DNA from: Lysobacter terrestris
GTDB taxonomy: Bacteria; Pseudomonadota; Gammaproteobacteria; Xanthomonadales; Xanthomonadaceae
Reading direction: 5' to 3'
Length of the DNA stretch: 64,000 bases
Assembly: GCF_014489475.1 (NCBI RefSeq)
Contig: NZ_CP060820.1
Span: 2,124,001 to 2,188,000, forward strand
The position numbers were made by a program, and so were the translations under genes. Numbering within the stretch: the first letter of the stretch is position 1; every line of letters starts with the position of its first letter. The notes under the pieces are model-generated. The model ran no database searches. It was given only the letters and a program-made list of their open reading frames with translations, and was not told the origin of the DNA. This document shows positions 1 through 8,822 of this stretch, in pieces.

Positions 1-132
1 AGCCATCTCGGCAACCTGCTCGGCATCGCTTCGTTCATGGCCTACGGCCTGTTGTGCACGGCGGTGGGTTACTTCGCGCCCGCGCCGCCGCGCACGGCAT
101 CGACCGACCATCCGGTGGAGGAAGCCGCATGA
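1..132 (+). CDS. C-terminal end of a DUF2339-type membrane protein (partial)
   Basis: Only the last 43 codons are in the window, read in frame from base 1 to the TGA at 130-132. The visible tail has one hydrophobic stretch (GIASFMAYGLLCTAVGYF) followed by a proline-rich segment with APAPP and an acidic end. DUF2339 proteins are large polytopic membrane proteins that often end this way and commonly sit directly before a DUF3999 gene, which is what follows. The stop overlaps the next start (ATGA at 129-132), so the two are translationally coupled. The family call is inferred from the tail and the neighbour, not from a full domain. Confidence 0.6.
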   Translation, partial: SHLGNLLGIASFMAYGLLCTAVGYFAPAPPRTASTDHPVEEAA

Positions 133-1559
133 GTGCTCGCATCAACACCTGCATGGCGCCCGTTGTGTGCCTGGCGCTGCTGCTGCCGCTGGCGGCGTTC
201 GCGGCACCGCGCGAGGACTACGCGCAGCAGTGGCCGCTGACCCTGGGGCGCGACGATGCCGGCGCCTACCGGGTGACGCTGGACGAAAGCGTCTATCGGC
301 AATTGCGCGATCCGGCGGCCAAGGATGCCGTGGTGATCAATCGCGACGGCGTCGCGGTGCCCACCGATGTGTTCGCGCCGGAAGCGCCGCTGGCGCAACC
401 TGCGCGGCGCGTGGCCCTGCCGTGGTTCGCGTTGCCTTCGACGCAACCCGGTGCCACGGCGCAGGGTTGGGAGTTGGTCAGCCAGGCCGATGCCGACGGC
501 CGCCTGCGCCGGGTCGAAGTGCGCACCCGCGATGCCGCGGCCGTGCTGCCGCGCAATGCGCTGCTGGTGGATGTCAGCCGCGTGCACGAGGCGATCTCCG
601 CGCTCGAACTGCAATGGCAGCCGCTGGAGTCGCTGGACCTGGGCTACCGCGTCGAAGCCAGCGACGATCTCGAGCACTGGCAGGTGCTGGCCACGCGCGG
701 ACGCATGGTCGATCTCACCCGCGAGGGGCGGCGCCTGCTGCATCGGCGCATCGAGTTGTACGGCTTGCTGCCGCAGTACCAGCAGGCCCGCTACCTGCGC
801 CTGACGCCCGATCGCGCCGAACAGATGGTCACCATCACCGGCGTCGCCGCGGAACTCGCTGCGGCGCGCGCGCCGGCGGTGCCCAAGTGGATCGAATTGA
901 CGGGGCCGGCGGGCAACGCGAAGGGCGCCGCGGCGGTGTTCGAGTTCGACAGCGCGGGACGCTTCCCGGTGCAGCAGGTCGACGTGGCGTTGCCGGGCAA
1001 CAGCGCGGTCGAATGGACGCTGGAAAGCCGCGATCGCGACGATGCGGATTGGCGCTACCGCGCGGGGCCGTGGGTGGCGTTCCAGGTCGGGCCGGGCAAC
1101 GCGGGAACGCGCTCGCCGCCACGCGAGCTCACAACGCTCACGCGTGATCGCTACTGGCGCCTGCGCGCGAACACGCCGGTGACCGACGCGCCCGTGCTGC
1201 GCCTGGGCTATCGCCCGGAAGTGGCGGTGTTCCTCGCACAGGGCGTCGCGCCGTACGCGCTGGCCGCCGGCAGCACGCGCGCGCGCCGCGGCGACTCGCC
1301 GCTGCCGCAACTGGTGGCGGAAATGCGCCGTCAGCGCGGCGCGGACTGGCAGCCGGCACCGGCCTACCTCGGCACGCCGCAGGCCCTCGCCGGCGAAGGC
1401 GCGCTGGCCGAGGTCCGCGACTGGAAGTCGTGGCTGCTGTGGGCGGTGCTCGGCCTGGGCGCGCTGGTGGTGGCGGGCTTCGCGCTGGCGTTGTTGCGCA
1501 GCCAGGGGTCGCGCAAGGAACCGGAGGCAGCGCAGGAAGGCGGCACGCCCGGGGAGTGA
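129..1559 (+). CDS. DUF3999 family membrane-anchored protein
   Basis: 476 residues. The start ATG overlaps the stop of the upstream gene; an earlier in-frame start lies inside that gene and is less likely. An N-terminal signal peptide (hydrophobic core CLALLLPLAAFA) is followed by a long extracytoplasmic region, and a single C-terminal transmembrane helix lies near residues 443-463 (LLWAVLGLGALVVAGFALAL) with a short charged tail. This layout and the coupling to a DUF2339-like gene match the DUF3999 family. No biochemical function is established for the family; a role in the cell envelope is inferred from topology only. Confidence 0.8.
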   Translation: MSARINTCMAPVVCLALLLPLAAFAAPREDYAQQWPLTLGRDDAGAYRVTLDESVYRQLRDPAAKDAVVINRDGVAVPTDVFAPEAPLAQPARRVALPWFALPSTQPGATAQGWELVSQADADGRLRRVEVRTRDAAAVLPRNALLVDVSRVHEAISALELQWQPLESLDLGYRVEASDDLEHWQVLATRGRMVDLTREGRRLLHRRIELYGLLPQYQQARYLRLTPDRAEQMVTITGVAAELAAARAPAVPKWIELTGPAGNAKGAAAVFEFDSAGRFPVQQVDVALPGNSAVEWTLESRDRDDADWRYRAGPWVAFQVGPGNAGTRSPPRELTTLTRDRYWRLRANTPVTDAPVLRLGYRPEVAVFLAQGVAPYALAAGSTRARRGDSPLPQLVAEMRRQRGADWQPAPAYLGTPQALAGEGALAEVRDWKSWLLWAVLGLGALVVAGFALALLRSQGSRKEPEAAQEGGTPGE

Positions 1560-1759
1560 GGCCAGGGCGTGGGGTGATTCGGGGGCTTTGCGAAAACTAG
1601 CCCGGTTGTTTGCCGATAGCCGCCGCAGGCGCGGCATCGCCGGGGTTCGCGGTTCCCTCGGGCCGGCGCAGCATCGACGGCGAGGGCGCCCGTGGGTTCC
1701 CGCGGCCGGCGGGGCGGGCGACAATATGCGCCCTTTTTTGCTGCTGCTTCGGGAATCCC

Positions 1760-2932
1760 ATGTCCATCGTCCGCATGACCGACCTCGACCTCACCGGCAA
1801 GCGCGTGCTGATCCGCCAGGATCTCAACGTGCCGGTCGCTGGCGGCAAGGTCACCTCCGACCAGCGCCTCACCGCGTCGATTCCCACGCTGAAGCTCGCG
1901 CTGGAAAAGGGCGCGGCGGTGATGGTGATGTCGCACCTGGGCCGGCCGAAGGAAGGCGTGTGGACGCAGGAGGATTCGCTGGCGCCGGTCGCCGCGCGCC
2001 TGGGCGAGCTGCTCGGTCGCGACGTGCCGCTGGTGAAGGACTGGGTCGACGGCGTCGACGTCGCGCCCGGCCAGCTGGTGCTGCTTGAGAACTGCCGCAT
2101 GAACGTCGGCGAAGGCAAGGACAGCGAAGACCTGTCGAAGCAGTACGCCGCGCTGTGCGATGTATTCGTGATGGACGCCTTCGGCACCGCGCACCGCGCG
2201 CAGGCCTCGACCCACGGCGTGATCAAGTTCGCCAAGCAGGCCGCCGGCGGTCCGCTGCTGATGGCCGAACTCGACGCGCTGGCCAAGGCGCTCGACAACC
2301 CGGCGCGCCCGTTGCTCGCGATCGTGGCCGGCTCCAAGGTCTCGACCAAGCTCGAGCTGCTGTCCTCGCTGGTCGGCAAGGTCGACCAGCTCATCGTCGG
2401 CGGCGGCATCGCCAATACCTTCATCGCCGCGATGGGTTACGGCGTCGGCAAGTCGCTGGTCGAGATGGACCTGCTCGGCACCGCCAAGCAGATCATGGCC
2501 GACGCCAAGGCGCGCGGCGCCGACATCCCGATCCCGAGCGACGTGGTGGTCGCGCCGGCGTTCGCCGCGGACGCCCCGGCGACGGTCAAGGCGGTCGACG
2601 CGGTCGGCGCCGACGACATGATCCTCGACATCGGCCCGCAGACCGCCGCGCGCTACGCCGAACTGATCAAGGCCGCCGGCACCGTGGTGTGGAACGGCCC
2701 GGTCGGCGTGTTCGAATTCGACGCCTTCGGCAAGGGCACCGAGACCCTGGCGCGCGCGATCGCAGCGTCGAAGGCGTTCTCGATCGCCGGCGGTGGCGAC
2801 ACCCTGGCCGCGGTCGACAAGTACGGCATCGAGCAGGACGTGTCATACATCTCCACCGGCGGCGGCGCGTTCCTCGAATTCCTCGAAGGCAAGGAGCTGC
2901 CGGCCGTGGCGGCGCTCAAGTCGCGCAACTGA
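1760..2932 (+). CDS. pgk: phosphoglycerate kinase
   Basis: 390 residues, the normal bacterial length. It interconverts 1,3-bisphosphoglycerate plus ADP with 3-phosphoglycerate plus ATP in glycolysis. The N-terminal substrate signature RQDLNVP is at residues 19-25, the HLGRP motif follows near residue 60, and the C-terminal nucleotide-binding GGGDTLAAV segment is present. The ATG at 1760 was chosen because the family signature begins about 18 residues later; an in-frame extension to 1610 has no homology-like content. ATG at 1775 is a possible alternative. A -10-like GACAAT lies near 1719. It starts a plus-strand run of glycolytic genes. Confidence 0.97.
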   Translation: MSIVRMTDLDLTGKRVLIRQDLNVPVAGGKVTSDQRLTASIPTLKLALEKGAAVMVMSHLGRPKEGVWTQEDSLAPVAARLGELLGRDVPLVKDWVDGVDVAPGQLVLLENCRMNVGEGKDSEDLSKQYAALCDVFVMDAFGTAHRAQASTHGVIKFAKQAAGGPLLMAELDALAKALDNPARPLLAIVAGSKVSTKLELLSSLVGKVDQLIVGGGIANTFIAAMGYGVGKSLVEMDLLGTAKQIMADAKARGADIPIPSDVVVAPAFAADAPATVKAVDAVGADDMILDIGPQTAARYAELIKAAGTVVWNGPVGVFEFDAFGKGTETLARAIAASKAFSIAGGGDTLAAVDKYGIEQDVSYISTGGGAFLEFLEGKELPAVAALKSRN

Positions 2933-2943
2933 GCACGAAGCGC

Positions 2944-3582
2944 ATGGCCACGTTGTTCTTCGACATGGACGGCACGCTGATCAATTCCGAGGTTGGCATC
3001 ACCCGCTGCGTGGCGCATGCGCTCACGCAGATGGGCCTGGAGGTGCCGCCGGACGCCGAACTGCGGCACTGGATCGGCCCGTCGCTGCGGACCAGCTTCG
3101 CGCCGTTGCTGCGCGACGACGCGAAGGTGGAGCAGGCGGTCGCGCATTACCGCGACCGTTTCGAGGCACAGGGCTGGGCCGAGCACGAGGTCTATGACGG
3201 CATCGCCGACACGATCGAAGCGCTGCATGCCGCCGGCCATCGCCTCGCGGTGGTGACGGCGAAGAACGAACCGCATGCGCGCAAGATCGCCGCGCACCTG
3301 CCGTTCGGGCACCGCTTCGTCGACATCGTCGGCGCGACCGTCGACGGCAGCCGCAGCCACAAGCCGGAACTGATCGCCGAAGCGCTGCAGCGGCTGGAGG
3401 TGGCGCCGGCCGAATGCTGGATGATCGGCGATCGCCGCATGGACATCGAAGGCGCGCTCCACCACGGCATGCGCCATGTCGGCGTGCTGTGGGGCTTCGG
3501 CGACGAGGCCGAACTGCGCCGCGCGGGGGCGCGCACCCTTGCGGCGCGGCCGACGGAATTGCCGGCGTTGCTGGCGGCCTGA
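2944..3582 (+). CDS. HAD-superfamily phosphatase (Gph / 5'-nucleotidase-like)
   Basis: 212 residues, 11 bases after pgk and probably co-transcribed. HAD motif I is at the N terminus (FFDMDGTLINS, nucleophile D7 and acid D9), motif II is VVTAKN, the motif III lysine is in SHKPE, and motif IV is the acidic MIGDRRMDIEGA. The helical cap between motifs I and II makes it subfamily IA, similar to phosphoglycolate phosphatases and related 5'-nucleotidases. The physiological substrate cannot be read from sequence. Its place between pgk and pyruvate kinase may suggest phosphometabolite repair, which is inference. Confidence 0.85.
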   Translation: MATLFFDMDGTLINSEVGITRCVAHALTQMGLEVPPDAELRHWIGPSLRTSFAPLLRDDAKVEQAVAHYRDRFEAQGWAEHEVYDGIADTIEALHAAGHRLAVVTAKNEPHARKIAAHLPFGHRFVDIVGATVDGSRSHKPELIAEALQRLEVAPAECWMIGDRRMDIEGALHHGMRHVGVLWGFGDEAELRRAGARTLAARPTELPALLAA

Positions 3583-3733
3583 GCGAAGCCCCGGCGCGGT
3601 TTGCGCGTCGGATTCGCCCATGACCAACGCCCCGCGGCATACGCGGCCGTGCTGAGTTCGTTTTCAATACCGGTGTCCGACGGGTGCAACTTCGGCTGTG
3701 CTAGGTTGCGGTGATTCCCGGAAACCGACCCGC

Positions 3734-5200
3734 ATGGCCGCCAATCTCCGCCGCACCAAGATCCTCGCCACCCTCGGCCCGGCCACCGACCCGCCGGGCG
3801 TGCTCGACGCGCTCCTCACCGCCGGCGTCGACGTGGTCCGCCTCAATTTCTCGCACGGCGATCCGTCCGGCCAGGTCGCGCGCGCGAACGCCGTGCGCGA
3901 AGCCGCGCGGCGCGTGGGTCGCGAAGTCGGCATCCTGGTCGACCTGCCCGGCCCCAAGATCCGCATCGAACGCTTCGCCGAAGGCCGCGTGCAGCTGAAG
4001 GCGGGCGAGCGCTTCGACCTCGTCGCCAGCACCAGCGCACCGGCCGGCACCGTGCACGAAGTCGGCGTCAGCTACCTCGGCCTGCCCGGCGACGTGGTGC
4101 CCGGCGATGTGCTGCTGCTCGACGACGGCATGATGCAGTTGCGGGTGGAGCGCGTGGAGGGCGAGCGCATCGTCAACACCGTGCTCAACGACGGCGCGCT
4201 GTCGGATCGCAAGGGCCTCAACAAGCAGGGCGGTGGCCTGTCGCTGGGCGCGCTGACCGACAAGGACCGCGAGCTGATCAAGGTCGCCGCGGAGCTCGGC
4301 GCGGATTTCATCGCCGTGTCGTTCTGCCGCAATGCCGAGGACATGGAAGAAGCGCGCCGCATCGCCCGCGCTGCCGGTAGCGATGCCGCGCTGGTGTCGA
4401 AGATCGAGCGCGCCGAGGCGATCGAGAACCTGCGCGAGATCGTCATGGCCAGCGACGTGGTGATGGTCGCGCGCGGCGACCTGGGCGTGGAGATCGGCGA
4501 TGCCGAGCTGCCCGGCCTGCAGAAGAAGATCATCCGCGAATCGCTGGAAGGCGGGCGCGTGGTGATCACCGCGACGCAGATGCTGCAGTCGATGGTCGAC
4601 AGTCCGATCCCGACGCGCGCCGAAGTGCTCGACGTCGCCAACGCGGTCATCGACGGCACCGACGCGGTGATGCTGTCGCAGGAGTCGGCGGCGGGCAAAT
4701 ACCCGGTGCGCGCGGTGGAAGCGATGGCGCGCATCTGCCTCGGTGCCGAACGCCAGTTCGACCACGACACCGACTTCGAGAAGGCGCCGCGCAACCTCGA
4801 GCGCGCCGACCAGGCCATCGCGATGGCGGCGATGTTCCTCACCGAGCACATCGGCGTCGGCGCGATCATCGCGATGACCGAATCGGGTGGTACCGCGCGC
4901 TTCCTCTCGCGCTTCCGCTCGCACGCGCCGATCTACGCGTTCTCGCGCCACGGCGGCGCGCGCCGGCGCATGGCGCTGATGCGCGACGTGTACCCGATCG
5001 ACTTCGACAGCCGCGGCATGGCATCGCGTGACGCCGCGCGGGCCGCCGTGCGCCACCTGTTCGACGCCGGGCAGCTGGTCGCGGACGAGCGCGTGATCTT
5101 CACCAGCGGCGACACCATGGAGCAGCACGGCGCGACCAATACGCTGCGCCTGCTGCAGGTGGGCGAGGGCGGCAAGGCCGAGGGGCTGGGCGAGCTCTAA
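3734..5200 (+). CDS. pyk: pyruvate kinase
   Basis: 488 residues. It converts phosphoenolpyruvate plus ADP to pyruvate plus ATP. The N-terminal barrel opens with RRTKILATLGPATD; the active-site region SKIERAEAIENL is followed by the metal-binding VMVARGDLGVEI and the signature TATQMLQSM. The C-terminal domain carries MTESGGTARFLS. The ATG at 3734 was preferred over an in-frame one 12 codons upstream because the family starts at this point. The 150 bases before it separate it from the HAD gene, so it may have its own promoter. Confidence 0.96.
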   Translation: MAANLRRTKILATLGPATDPPGVLDALLTAGVDVVRLNFSHGDPSGQVARANAVREAARRVGREVGILVDLPGPKIRIERFAEGRVQLKAGERFDLVASTSAPAGTVHEVGVSYLGLPGDVVPGDVLLLDDGMMQLRVERVEGERIVNTVLNDGALSDRKGLNKQGGGLSLGALTDKDRELIKVAAELGADFIAVSFCRNAEDMEEARRIARAAGSDAALVSKIERAEAIENLREIVMASDVVMVARGDLGVEIGDAELPGLQKKIIRESLEGGRVVITATQMLQSMVDSPIPTRAEVLDVANAVIDGTDAVMLSQESAAGKYPVRAVEAMARICLGAERQFDHDTDFEKAPRNLERADQAIAMAAMFLTEHIGVGAIIAMTESGGTARFLSRFRSHAPIYAFSRHGGARRRMALMRDVYPIDFDSRGMASRDAARAAVRHLFDAGQLVADERVIFTSGDTMEQHGATNTLRLLQVGEGGKAEGLGEL

Positions 5201-5219
5201 TCGATAGGAGTGAATGCGC

Positions 5220-5756
5220 ATGCATGGATACATTGCTGGCCTGGTCCTGTCGGCGGCGGCTGCCACGGTCGCGGCCGCCGAAGCGGTCCCCGCGCGCGTC
5301 GATGCCGCCGCGCTCGGCGGCTACTGGATCGCGGCGCAGCCATTGCAGCCCGCGTTGCCCCCACAGGCCGCGATGAACGAGCTTGAAGGCTGTTATGTCG
5401 CCGAGTTCGATATCGACCCTTCCGGCCGCGCCCGCGATGCGCGCATCGCGTACTCGCAGGCGAAGGTCAGGCGGACGTCATGGTTCGGCATGCGGCCGCG
5501 CGACGTGGCCCGGTCGAAGAACGAAACGCTCAAGGCGCAGGAACGGGCGATCCTCGACGCGGTGCGGGCCATCACCTACGCGCCCGCGACCGGCAACGCG
5601 GGACGCATTCCCGTGCGCACCCGCACGGTGCCGATCGTCGTTTCCATGCTCTCGTTGGCCGATCCGGGGAACGCCGAAGCCGTGCTGAAGGCCAAGGCCG
5701 CGCACGAAGCCCGGCGCGAGGCGTTGTTCGACATCTGCCTGGTCCAGTCCAAGTAG
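5220..5756 (+). CDS. periplasmic TonB-C-like hypothetical protein
   Basis: About 178 residues. AGGAG at 5206-5210 is 9 bases before the ATG at 5220 but only 3 before an in-frame ATG at 5214, so 5220 is preferred. An N-terminal signal peptide ends around VAAAEA. A segment near the middle (GCYVAEFDIDPSGRARDAR) resembles the C-terminal domain of TonB-family proteins, where a 'v.f.id..Grv.d' pattern is typical, but there is no transmembrane anchor plus Pro-rich spacer as in true TonB. Function unknown. It lies between pyruvate kinase and aldolase, 19 bases after the former, and is probably in the same transcript. Confidence 0.6.
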   Translation: MHGYIAGLVLSAAAATVAAAEAVPARVDAAALGGYWIAAQPLQPALPPQAAMNELEGCYVAEFDIDPSGRARDARIAYSQAKVRRTSWFGMRPRDVARSKNETLKAQERAILDAVRAITYAPATGNAGRIPVRTRTVPIVVSMLSLADPGNAEAVLKAKAAHEARREALFDICLVQSK

Positions 5757-5876
5757 GAAAAACCGCAAGCCGGCTCATGATCCACGGGCCCAGGTCCTGC
5801 CGCGGGATCGCGGCCAGGGGCCCGCAAGTCCTTGATTTTGCGCCGGGACCCCGGCGCCGCGGCAATCTCCAGCCGC

Positions 5877-5882
5877 TATAAT
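5877..5882 (+). promoter_or_regulatory. -10 element of the aldolase promoter
   Basis: A perfect TATAAT sits 32 bases upstream of the aldolase ATG. No good -35 hexamer is seen at 16-18 bases; TTGATT at 5832 is too far. The call rests on the consensus -10 alone in very GC-rich surroundings. Confidence 0.5.
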
Positions 5883-5914
5883 GCGCGGCTTCCCACCCGC
5901 ACCGCAGGACTCCC

Positions 5915-6925
5915 ATGAGCATCGAACAGCTCGCCGAAATCGCCCAGGCCATGGTCGCCCCGGGCAAGGGCATCATCGCGATCGACGAATCCACCGCTAC
6001 CTGCGCCAAGCGCTTCGCCGGCGTGGGCATCGAGAACACCGAAGAGAACCGTCGTCGCTACCGCGAGCTGCTGCTCACCACGCCGAACCTGAGCGACTAC
6101 ATCTCCGGCGCGATCCTGTTCGACGAAACCATCCGTCAGTCCACCAGCGACGGCGTGCCGTTCGCCAAGTACATGATGGACAACGGCATGATCCCGGGCA
6201 TCAAGGTCGACAAGGGCACCCACAACCTCGCCGGCTGCCCCGGTGAAGTGGTGACCGAAGGCCTCGACGGCCTGCGCGATCGCTTGGCCGAGTACTACAA
6301 GCTCGGCGCCCGCTTCGCCAAGTGGCGCGCGGTCATCAACATCGGCGACGACATCCCGTCGGGCACCTGCATCGAAGCCAACGCCCACGCGCTGGCGCGC
6401 TACGCCGCGCTGTGCCAGGAGCAGGGCCTGGTGCCGATGGTCGAGCCGGAAATCATCATGGACGGCTCGCACGACATCGACGAATGCTTCCAGGTCACCG
6501 AAGTGATGCTGCGTTCGCTGTTCGCTTCGCTGGTCGAGCACAACGTCGTGCTGGAAGGCTGCATCCTCAAGGCCTCGATGGTCGTGCCGGGCACCACCAG
6601 CGGCGAGCAGGTTTCGGTCGAGGAAGTCGCCGCCGCCACCCTGCAGTGCCTGAAGTCGACCGTGCCGGCGATCCTGCCGGGCATCGTGTTCCTGTCGGGC
6701 GGCCAGAGCGACGAGGCCGCCACCGCGCACCTCGACGCGATGAACCGCATGGGCCCGAACCCGTGGCCGCTGTCGTTCTCCTACGGCCGCGCCATGCAGG
6801 CCGCCGCGCTGAAGCTGTGGTCGCAGGACCTGGTCGGCAACTTCGCCGCCGCGCAGAAGACCGTGTATGCCCGCGCCAAGGACAACGGCCTGGCCGCGCT
6901 GGGCCAGTGGCAGAAGGCCGCGTAG
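5915..6925 (+). CDS. class I fructose-bisphosphate aldolase
   Basis: 336 residues. It cleaves fructose-1,6-bisphosphate into dihydroxyacetone phosphate and glyceraldehyde-3-phosphate through a Schiff base. The sequence is of the metazoan/plant type: GKGIIAIDEST at the N terminus, the FAKWRAV segment with a conserved lysine, and the Schiff-base lysine K219 in LEGCILKASMV. Many bacteria use the unrelated zinc-dependent class II enzyme, so this is the metal-independent form; whether a class II gene exists elsewhere cannot be seen. A TATAAT box upstream and a strong terminator downstream suggest it can be transcribed alone. Confidence 0.95.
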   Translation: MSIEQLAEIAQAMVAPGKGIIAIDESTATCAKRFAGVGIENTEENRRRYRELLLTTPNLSDYISGAILFDETIRQSTSDGVPFAKYMMDNGMIPGIKVDKGTHNLAGCPGEVVTEGLDGLRDRLAEYYKLGARFAKWRAVINIGDDIPSGTCIEANAHALARYAALCQEQGLVPMVEPEIIMDGSHDIDECFQVTEVMLRSLFASLVEHNVVLEGCILKASMVVPGTTSGEQVSVEEVAAATLQCLKSTVPAILPGIVFLSGGQSDEAATAHLDAMNRMGPNPWPLSFSYGRAMQAAALKLWSQDLVGNFAAAQKTVYARAKDNGLAALGQWQKAA

Positions 6926-6945
6926 GCGTCCTGCTTCATCGCGCG

Positions 6946-6975
6946 AAAACGCCGGCCTCGTGCCGGCGTTTTTGT
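6946..6975 (+). terminator. terminator between aldolase and macrodomain genes
   Basis: A stem AACGCCGGC / GCCGGCGTT around a five-base loop is followed by TTTTTG. The A-rich left flank means it can also work for the convergent gene on the other strand. Confidence 0.85.
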
Positions 6976-7028
6976 TTGTCCGCGACGTTGGTTCGCGACG
7001 GGTTGTCCGCGACAGCTTGAAGCGGCAT

Positions 7029-7556
7029 TCACGGTTGCCGCGCCAGGGCGTCGCGGTAGAGCGCCTGCATCCGTGCATCGAAGCCGCACAGCAGCACGCG
7101 TGCGGGCCGGGGTTGTTGCCGCAGCCAGTCGCTGGCCGCAGCGACGGCGACCCGCGCCGCCTGTTCCAGCGGATAGCCGAACACCCCGCAGCTGATCGCC
7201 GGGAAGGCGATGGAGTCGAGGCCGTGCGCCGCCGCGAGCTGCAGGCAGGCGCGATAGCAGCTGGCCAGCAGCGCCGCCTCGCCGGCGTTGCCGCCGTGCC
7301 AGACCGGCCCGACGGTGTGGATCACGTGCCGCGCCGGCAGCGCGTGCCCGCCGGTGATGCGCGCCTCGCCGGTTGGGCAGCGCACGTGGGGGCGCACGAA
7401 GGGAATGCGCCGGCAGTCCGCGTCCAGGCCGGGCCCGGCGGCGCGATGAATGGCGCCGTCGACGCCGCCGCCGCCGGCCAGGGCCTCGTTGGCGGCGTTG
7501 ACGATGGCGTCCACGGCCAGACGGGTAATGTCGCCCTGGATGACTTCAACCGGCAT
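7029..7556 (-). CDS. macrodomain protein (O-acetyl-ADP-ribose deacetylase-like)
   Basis: 175 residues from the ATG at 7556; a further in-frame start at 7613 has no ribosome site and adds non-family residues. The protein begins with the macrodomain core ([21 protein letters not shown]), has the glycine-rich [17 protein letters not shown]-ribose loop, and the later phosphate loop [10 protein letters not shown]. This is the YmdB/MacroD-type pattern: hydrolysis of O-acetyl-ADP-ribose or removal of ADP-ribose from proteins. It is a single gene facing the aldolase. No ADP-ribosyltransferase or toxin-antitoxin partner is nearby, so a housekeeping role is more likely than a defence role. Confidence 0.88.
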   Translation of the reverse strand: MPVEVIQGDITRLAVDAIVNAANEALAGGGGVDGAIHRAAGPGLDADCRRIPFVRPHVRCPTGEARITGGHALPARHVIHTVGPVWHGGNAGEAALLASCYRACLQLAAAHGLDSIAFPAISCGVFGYPLEQAARVAVAAASDWLRQQPRPARVLLCGFDARMQALYRDALARQP

Positions 7557-7643
7557 GGCAGCGGCGGGCTCCGGGACGATGTTGCCGATTTTGCCGCATC
7601 GGGGCGCAACCATTGGCCCATACGTGGGGTCGCCCCCCGCCCG

Positions 7644-7649
7644 TAGAAT
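7644..7649 (+). promoter_or_regulatory. -10-like element for the RND efflux genes
   Basis: TAGAAT lies 31 bases before the RND adaptor ATG in the gap between divergent genes. No clear -35 hexamer is visible. Confidence 0.35.
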
Positions 7650-7679
7650 CGGGCCCTTCTTTGTGTTCCCCGAGTCCCC

Positions 7680-8819
7680 ATGCCTGTTTCCCTGCCTTCA
7701 CGCCCGCATCGCGTCCTGCTCGCGCTCGGCCTCGCGAGCCTGCTCGCCGCTTGCGGCAAGGGTGACGCCGAGGGTGGGAAGGGCGGCAAGGGCGGTCAGC
7801 CGCCGGCGACGGTCAGCACCCTGCAGGTGCAGCCGGTGCGCTGGAGCGACGAACTGAAGGCGCTGGGCACCGCCAACGCGCGCGAATCGGTGACCATCAC
7901 CGCCAGCGTGAGCCAGACCATCGCCAGCGTCGAATTCGACAGCGGCGACTACGTGAAGCAGGGCCAGCCGCTGGTCACGCTGGTGCAGGGCCAGCAGACC
8001 GCCAATGTCGCCCAGGCGCAGGCGCAGCTGCGCAACGCCGAGCAACTGTACGAACGCAGCCGCAAGCTCGCCGACCAGCAGCTGATCGCGCGCGCCGACC
8101 TCGACACGCAGCGCTCTGCGCTCGAAGCCGCGCGTGCGCAGGTGGCGACGCAGCGCGCCACCGTGGCCGATCGCGTGATCCGCGCGCCGTTCGCGGGGGT
8201 GCTCGGCCTGCGCCTGGTCAGCGCCGGTTCGCTGGTCACGCCCGGCACGCCGATCACCACGCTCGACGACGTCTCGACGATCAAGCTCGACTTCACCTTC
8301 CCGGAAGCGGCGTTGTCGCAGCTGGCGCTCGGCCAGCGCGTCAACGCGCGCAGTGAGGCCTGGCCGGGCGAAACTTTCGTCGGCACCGTGGCTTCGATCG
8401 ATTCGCGCGTGGATCCGGTTTCGCGCGCCGTCACTGTTCGCGCGGAAATTCCCAACGCCGACGGCCGCCTACGCCCGGGCATGCTGCTCGACGTCGGCGT
8501 CGAGCGCGCCGCGCGCAACACCCTCGCGATCCCCGAACTCGCGTTGCAGCAGAACGGCACGGTGTCCAGCGTGTACCGCGTGGAAGCGGGCGACCAGGTC
8601 AAGGAAGTGCCGGTGAAGATCGGTTCGCGCCGCTTCGGCGAGGTCGAGATCGTGTCCGGGCTGAAGGCCGGCGACCGCATCGTCGTCGAGGGCACGGTCA
8701 AGCTGCGCGATGGCGCGAAGATCAAGGACGTCGGCGCGAACGCCGCTACGGGCGAGGCCCCGGATGCGGCACCGCAGGGTGCAGGCGCGGAAGGCACGCG
8801 GCCCGCCAAGGGGGGCTGA
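7680..8819 (+). CDS. RND efflux periplasmic adaptor lipoprotein
   Basis: 379 residues. It bridges the inner-membrane RND pump to an outer-membrane channel. A lipoprotein signal ends in the lipobox LLAAC with the modified Cys at residue 25. The biotinyl-lipoyl-like half ([15 protein letters not shown]), an alpha-helical hairpin ([21 protein letters not shown]) and the second lipoyl half ([13 protein letters not shown]) are followed by a beta barrel and membrane-proximal domain. The adjacent pump gene is 4 bases downstream. No regulator or outer-membrane factor gene is in the cluster, so the pair must share a TolC-like channel encoded elsewhere. Confidence 0.93.
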   Translation: MPVSLPSRPHRVLLALGLASLLAACGKGDAEGGKGGKGGQPPATVSTLQVQPVRWSDELKALGTANARESVTITASVSQTIASVEFDSGDYVKQGQPLVTLVQGQQTANVAQAQAQLRNAEQLYERSRKLADQQLIARADLDTQRSALEAARAQVATQRATVADRVIRAPFAGVLGLRLVSAGSLVTPGTPITTLDDVSTIKLDFTFPEAALSQLALGQRVNARSEAWPGETFVGTVASIDSRVDPVSRAVTVRAEIPNADGRLRPGMLLDVGVERAARNTLAIPELALQQNGTVSSVYRVEAGDQVKEVPVKIGSRRFGEVEIVSGLKAGDRIVVEGTVKLRDGAKIKDVGANAATGEAPDAAPQGAGAEGTRPAKGG

Positions 8820-8822
8820 GCC